Shown piece after piece: positions 60,740 to 64,000 of a DNA stretch of 64,000 nt (positions within the stretch are counted from its first letter, which is position 1; the number at the start of each line of letters is the position of its first letter). The position numbers and the translations under genes were made by a program. Source of the DNA: Clostridiales bacterium S5-A14a (GTDB lineage: Bacteria; Bacillota; Clostridia; Peptostreptococcales; Anaerovoracaceae); contig JRNA01000011.1 in the NCBI GenBank assembly GCA_000758905.1, positions 44,472 through 108,471 of the forward strand. Direction: 5' to 3'. The notes under the pieces are model-generated. The model saw only the letters and a program-made list of their open reading frames with translations, was not told the DNA's origin and did no database searches.

Positions 60740-62185
60740 GTGAATAAATCAATCAAGCGAACGATGGGGCTAGTTTTAGCACTTTTCGTAGCAGTAAGTA
60801 TGTGTGTTGATATTACGGGTGTTTTTGCTGATGAGACAAAGACGAATGATCAAAACACAAAAGTTGAAGCACAAGAGGTGAATAAAGATGCTCAGCCTAA
60901 TGCGAAAGAGCAGAACAATGTAGATGAAACAAAAGAATCTGAGGGCGATCTCGAAAAATCTGAGGAAACAAAAGATTCTAAGGAAAAACTTGAAGTATCT
61001 AAGGAAACTGAAGCAAAGAACAATGCGGTTGCTGAGGGCAACAAAACTCAAGATATATTCTTGTTATGGCAACATTACAGCATGGGCAAAGGATGGTACA
61101 ATCCTAAAGATGAGGGAAAAGAGGTTAGCTTTCATTATGTTCTAAAGTTTAGGGGAAAAAACAAAAATGGAGAAGTTAAGAATAGACTTTCAACTAATTA
61201 TATAACTTACAAGGGAAAGATTGGTGAAGATTTTAAAATTAGTGTGCCAGTAGATAAAATAGAAAGTAAAGATGGTGAAACGTATACAGATTGTGAAATT
61301 TACCAGATTGATATACCTATTAGTGAAGAAAATCGAATTTATGGTGGAAGTGCAACGGTAAAAGATACTTTTATCGCTACCAATATAGTACAGAATATGG
61401 AAACTCTGACTAAAATGGTGATATCACCAGGTGCTATTATTCTTGAGGGCGATAAGGAGAATATTAAGGTGCGTTTCTCCGTAGCTCAAATCAAGGAAGG
61501 CCATGAAACATACCCTCTATATAACAGAAATCGTAAACCTGTAGACGCGGAAATTGATTTTAAAGAAGGAGAGGAAGCAATTGCCATGGCTTCTAGGAAT
61601 TTTTATCGTGCAGTTTTCGGGAATCAATTAGATTTATTTAGTCCATATACAGGGAAGTATAAAGAACATAAATTGCATGCTGATTTTTCTGGAGATAATA
61701 AAGATGAACTAAATAAGAAATACAATCTTGATGTTAGTGGAGATGATATAAATGGATGGACAGTAACCCTTTCATCCAAGATTAACAAGGGCGAAAGAGA
61801 AGAAATAAAAGATGAATCTAATTATAAAACGATTTATAAAAATGATCCAACTTTATTGAAAGGCAAGACTAAGATCAAACAAGAGGGCGCTAAAGGTTTT
61901 ACTAGAGTAAAAACCGTTTACTATTACATACAGGATGAAAATGGTAAAGAGGAAATTCTTAAAGCAGAGGAACCGGTAACCGAAATTGTTAATCCAACGG
62001 ATAGAATTGTTCTGGTAGGGACAAAAATTGCAACTGAGGATGTTAATAAACCTGAAAAAAATGATAACGCTAAAGTAGCTCCAAAAACAGGAGACAGCTC
62101 AAACATGATGCTTTATGCAGGACTGACTGCTTTGATGAGCATTGGTGCTTTGCTAATTCTCAAGAAAAAAAGAAGCTACAAGTAA
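60740..62185 (+). CDS. Sortase-anchored surface protein of unknown function
   Basis: 481 residues. Signal peptide 1-30 (KRTMGLVLALFVAVSMCVDITGVFA), then a Glu/Lys/Asn-rich low-complexity spacer (about 31-105). A folded region of about 310 residues with no recognised domain follows (includes GKGWYNPKDEGKEVSFHYVLKFRGKNK and an HYVLKF-type beta start). The C-terminal sorting signal is APKTG-D (447-452), hydrophobic helix and KKKRSYK. The GTG start has AAAGGAGG upstream. It stands alone between its own promoter and terminator. It shares the xxTGD-type anchor with the 2929-4851 protein but no other obvious similarity. Confidence 0.72.
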   Translation: MNKSIKRTMGLVLALFVAVSMCVDITGVFADETKTNDQNTKVEAQEVNKDAQPNAKEQNNVDETKESEGDLEKSEETKDSKEKLEVSKETEAKNNAVAEGNKTQDIFLLWQHYSMGKGWYNPKDEGKEVSFHYVLKFRGKNKNGEVKNRLSTNYITYKGKIGEDFKISVPVDKIESKDGETYTDCEIYQIDIPISEENRIYGGSATVKDTFIATNIVQNMETLTKMVISPGAIILEGDKENIKVRFSVAQIKEGHETYPLYNRNRKPVDAEIDFKEGEEAIAMASRNFYRAVFGNQLDLFSPYTGKYKEHKLHADFSGDNKDELNKKYNLDVSGDDINGWTVTLSSKINKGEREEIKDESNYKTIYKNDPTLLKGKTKIKQEGAKGFTRVKTVYYYIQDENGKEEILKAEEPVTEIVNPTDRIVLVGTKIATEDVNKPEKNDNAKVAPKTGDSSNMMLYAGLTALMSIGALLILKKKRSYK

Positions 62186-62225
62186 CACGCAAGAAGAATA
62201 TATAGATTGTAATTATAAGATAATG

Positions 62226-62264
62226 AACGGTAGAAGGATAGAAACCTTTTGCCGTTATTTTTTT
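62226..62264 (+). terminator. Terminator after second surface-protein gene
   Basis: AACGGTAGAAGG pairs with CCTTTTGCCGTT (two G-T pairs) around a seven-base loop; a run of seven T follows. Confidence 0.9.
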
Positions 62265-62362
62265 GTTTTTTATAAAATGTTAGGTGATAATACATATGTT
62301 GACATTACTAGAAAACTTGACACGATCCTCATGGGGTTAGTGGAGATATATTCAAGCAAATG

Positions 62363-62371
62363 TGATATAAT
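62363..62371 (+). promoter_or_regulatory. Extended -10 element for Bro-N-like gene
   Basis: TGA directly before TATAAT, 46 bases ahead of the start codon; no convincing -35 box. Confidence 0.45.
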
Positions 62372-62417
62372 AAAATCCTGATGATATATTGTGATTTATA
62401 CAAGAGGAGAAAAAGAT

Positions 62418-62822
62418 ATGAGTAATGATATAAAATTATTTGAAGGAAATCAGATTCGCTCTTCTTGGAATAGCGAAAAGGAAGAGTGGTACTTTTCTAT
62501 TATTGATATCTTGGGTGTCCTTACCGAAAGTGAAAACCCAAGAAAATATTGGAGTGTTTTAAAAACAAGACTCAAAAAAGAGGGAAATGAACTGGCTACA
62601 ATTTGTAGCCAGTTGAAAATGAAAGCATCAGATGGAAAGATGAGAAAAACAGACGTAGCAGATATGCAGGGTGTATTCCGTATCATTCAGTCTGTACCGT
62701 CACCTAAAGCGGACCCATTTAAGATGTGGTTAGCTGAAGTAGGTAAAGAAAGAATTGATGAAACAGTTGACCCTGAACTCACCATAGATAGAGCCTTGGA
62801 AACTTATCCATATACAAGATAA
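62418..62822 (+). CDS. Bro-N (DinD-like) domain protein, C-terminally truncated
   Basis: 134 residues matching only the N-terminal domain of the roughly 270-290 residue Bro-N/'DNA-damage-inducible protein D'-like family common in Firmicutes. Seen: IKLFEGNQIRSSWNSEKEEWYFSIIDILGVLTES, YWSVLKTRLKKEGNE, KTDVADMQGVFRIIQSVPSPKADPFKMWLAEVGKERIDETVDPE and TIDRALETY. Family members continue after this last motif; here the frame ends at once with PYTR and a stop, and only A/T-rich DNA follows. It is therefore probably a decayed gene whose C-terminal half is lost, or a naturally domain-only antirepressor. ATG 62418 is chosen (AGGAGA upstream). Associated with mobile or phage-derived DNA in other genomes. 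Confidence 0.75.
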   Translation: MSNDIKLFEGNQIRSSWNSEKEEWYFSIIDILGVLTESENPRKYWSVLKTRLKKEGNELATICSQLKMKASDGKMRKTDVADMQGVFRIIQSVPSPKADPFKMWLAEVGKERIDETVDPELTIDRALETYPYTR

Positions 62823-62861
62823 CATTTTAAAAAATAATATTATTCCGCTAAATTAAATATA

Positions 62862-62904
62862 TTGTTCCTAATTTGTTGATGTTGTTCCGATAAGATAGTA
62901 TAAT
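62862..62904 (+). promoter_or_regulatory. Promoter with two TTGTTCC repeats upstream of HTH-Fic gene
   Basis: TTGATG (62876-62881), 17-bp spacer, TATAAT (62899-62904). TTGTTCC occurs at 62862-62868 and again at 62882-62888, 20 bp apart, flanking the -35 box, a likely binding site for a repressor such as the HTH of the encoded protein. Confidence 0.6.
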
Positions 62905-62926
62905 ATCAAAAACGGAGGGATGATTC

Positions 62927-63820
62927 ATGTACATTACGGTAAAGCAAACAGCTGAAAAATGGGGTATATCCGATAGAAGAGTAAGAATTTTATGTTCAGA
63001 AGGAAAGATTCCTGGAGCATATCAAGAGGGAAGAGGTTGGAAAATACCTTATGATGCGACAAAGCCGACTGATGGAAGATATAAAATCAAGGAATCACTC
63101 ATTCCAATCATAGAAAGCAAATTAGAGCTTCTAAAGAAAAGAAGACCTTTTACAGAAGGAGAGCTGGAAAGATTAAATGAGGAATTTCTAACAGAATATA
63201 CTTATAATTCAAATGCAATTGAAGGAAATACTTTAACTTTACGTGAGACTGACATGGTTCTTAGAGGGCTTACGATTGACCAAAAATCTCTAAAAGAGCA
63301 TTTAGAGGTTATTGGACATAAAGAAGCTTTTGATTATGTCAGGCAGCTTGTTAGTGAAAGTGTCCAAATGTCTGAAAAAGTAATAAAGGATATTCACTAT
63401 CTGGTTTTGGCTGATAAGAAAGAAGATAGAGGAATATATAGAAGGGTGCCAGTTCGAATTATGGGAGCGGCGCATGAACCCGCGCAACCGTATTTGATTA
63501 TTCCCAAAATGGAAGAACTACTGGAACAATATAAAAATAGCAAGGAAGATATTGTGACCAAGCTGGCTCGTTTTCATATCGAATTTGAGGGCATTCATCC
63601 TTTTATTGATGGAAATGGAAGAACTGGTAGATTATTGGTTAATTTGGAACTAATGAAAGCAGGTTATCCGCCAATAGATATTAAGTTTACAGATCGATTG
63701 AAATATTATCAAGCTTTTGATGAATATTATCTAAAAAATAATATATCAGCAATGGCAGATATGTTTGCAAGATATTTGAATCAAAAAATCGATTTATATC
63801 TATCTATCTTAGACATGTAA
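62927..63820 (+). CDS. Fic-domain protein with N-terminal excisionase-type HTH
   Basis: 297 residues. N-terminal MerR/excisionase-like helix-turn-helix (TVKQTAEKWGISDRRVRILCSEGKIPGA, ending in GWKIP; residues 4-41). A class II inhibitory motif follows (Ser95 to Glu99-Gly100 in YNSNAIEG), then the Fic core with HPFIDGNGRTGR (about 224-235) and a C-terminal helical part. It should be a self-inhibited AMP-transferase that can also bind DNA, probably at its own promoter. GGAGGG precedes the ATG. It neighbours a truncated Bro-N gene, which suggests a small acquired segment. The other Fic protein of the window (49343) lacks the HTH. Confidence 0.9.
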   Translation: MYITVKQTAEKWGISDRRVRILCSEGKIPGAYQEGRGWKIPYDATKPTDGRYKIKESLIPIIESKLELLKKRRPFTEGELERLNEEFLTEYTYNSNAIEGNTLTLRETDMVLRGLTIDQKSLKEHLEVIGHKEAFDYVRQLVSESVQMSEKVIKDIHYLVLADKKEDRGIYRRVPVRIMGAAHEPAQPYLIIPKMEELLEQYKNSKEDIVTKLARFHIEFEGIHPFIDGNGRTGRLLVNLELMKAGYPPIDIKFTDRLKYYQAFDEYYLKNNISAMADMFARYLNQKIDLYLSILDM

Positions 63821-63934
63821 GGATTTAATAATGGTTAAATAAATTGGATGTTGTGAGAACATTATTATTCATGTTATAGGAGATACAATCTTGACAACCA
63901 AGAAACATTTGACACGATCTTTTTTCGATTATGC

Positions 63935-63963
63935 TTGACCTTTTGAAAAATTTATTATAATAT
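63935..63963 (+). promoter_or_regulatory. Possible promoter for a gene beyond the window
   Basis: TTGACC (63935-63940) is followed by TAATAT after 17 bp, or by TATAAT after 15 bp. No gene begins before base 64000. The rest of 63821-64000 holds nothing recognisable. Confidence 0.35.
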
Positions 63964-64000
63964 TAATTGAAGAGAAAATTTGAAGCCTTTTCCCTTTAAT

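Noticed and set aside
1..64000. CRISPR array, rRNA operon, complete prophage or intact insertion sequence
   Set aside because: I looked for regularly spaced 24-40 bp repeats, rRNA signature sequence, phage structural genes and transposases; none is present in the window.

Overview
This window is chromosomal DNA from a low-G+C (about 40 % by eye), Gram-positive-type anaerobe of the class Clostridia. The evidence is a complete six-gene Rnf complex in the clostridial order C-D-G-E-A-B, iron-sulfur two-subunit L-serine dehydratase, AddB nuclease, ECF-type vitamin transport, strong AGGAGG ribosome-binding sites and sortase-type surface proteins. Gene content and style would fit the Anaerovoracaceae / 'Family XIII' relatives (Mogibacterium, Eubacterium sulci group), but that placement is inference. 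Almost all genes lie on the + strand; the exceptions are htrA, a TetR regulator, an ArsR regulator and punA.

Layout. 1-2.7 kb: membrane Ig-like protein, ispE and a GntR regulator. 2.9-4.9 kb: a cell-wall surface protein behind a promoter with a perfect inverted repeat. 5-18.2 kb: htrA, a CNNM/CorC-type protein, secA, prfB, tex, a HAD phosphatase and addB. 18.3-24.7 kb: tRNA-Thr, deoD, maf, then a giant tandem adenylate-forming enzyme overlapping an amino-acid racemase gene. 24.8-27.4 kb: greA-lysS, where LysRS carries an extra C-terminal tRNA-binding domain. 27.4-31.1 kb: accessory and partly decayed segment (lipoprotein behind three 21-bp repeats, an M20 amidohydrolase, remnants, a TetR regulator). 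31.3-34.9 kb: PLP decarboxylase, sdaAB-sdaAA, ArsR regulator. 35-40.2 kb: rnfCDGEAB. 40.3-44 kb: ecfA1-ecfA2-ecfT, queT, trmB. 44.2-45.3 kb: tRNA-Gly followed by a small island with a RelB/YafQ toxin-antitoxin pair. 45.4-51 kb: potABCD, a Fic protein and a short-chain dehydrogenase with an internal repeat insertion. 51-58.1 kb: FHA-FtsW fusion, penicillin-binding protein, yhaM, a short RecD2-like helicase and comF. 58.2-60.6 kb: a candidate structured RNA ahead of a BaiN-type flavoprotein, then punA. 60.7-64 kb: a second surface protein, a truncated Bro-N protein and an HTH-Fic protein.

Working together. Rnf would couple ferredoxin oxidation to an ion gradient. Serine dehydratase, the amidohydrolase, the decarboxylase and polyamine uptake point to amino-acid and polyamine metabolism, and two nucleoside phosphorylases to purine salvage. 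ECF modules with QueT suggest scavenging of a queuosine precursor. FHA-FtsW with its partner transpeptidase is an SEDS/bPBP wall-synthesis pair that may be read out by Ser/Thr phosphorylation.

Most noteworthy non-routine items: a compact candidate RNA at 58199-58368, the pseudo-enzyme half of the tandem adenylating protein, a predicted leaderless ecfA1 transcript, the 21-bp repeat array at 27408-27470, the FHA-FtsW fusion, a RecD2 apparently lacking its helix-hairpin-helix section, and a strongly over-represented 8-mer TATTTTGT scattered over the window.
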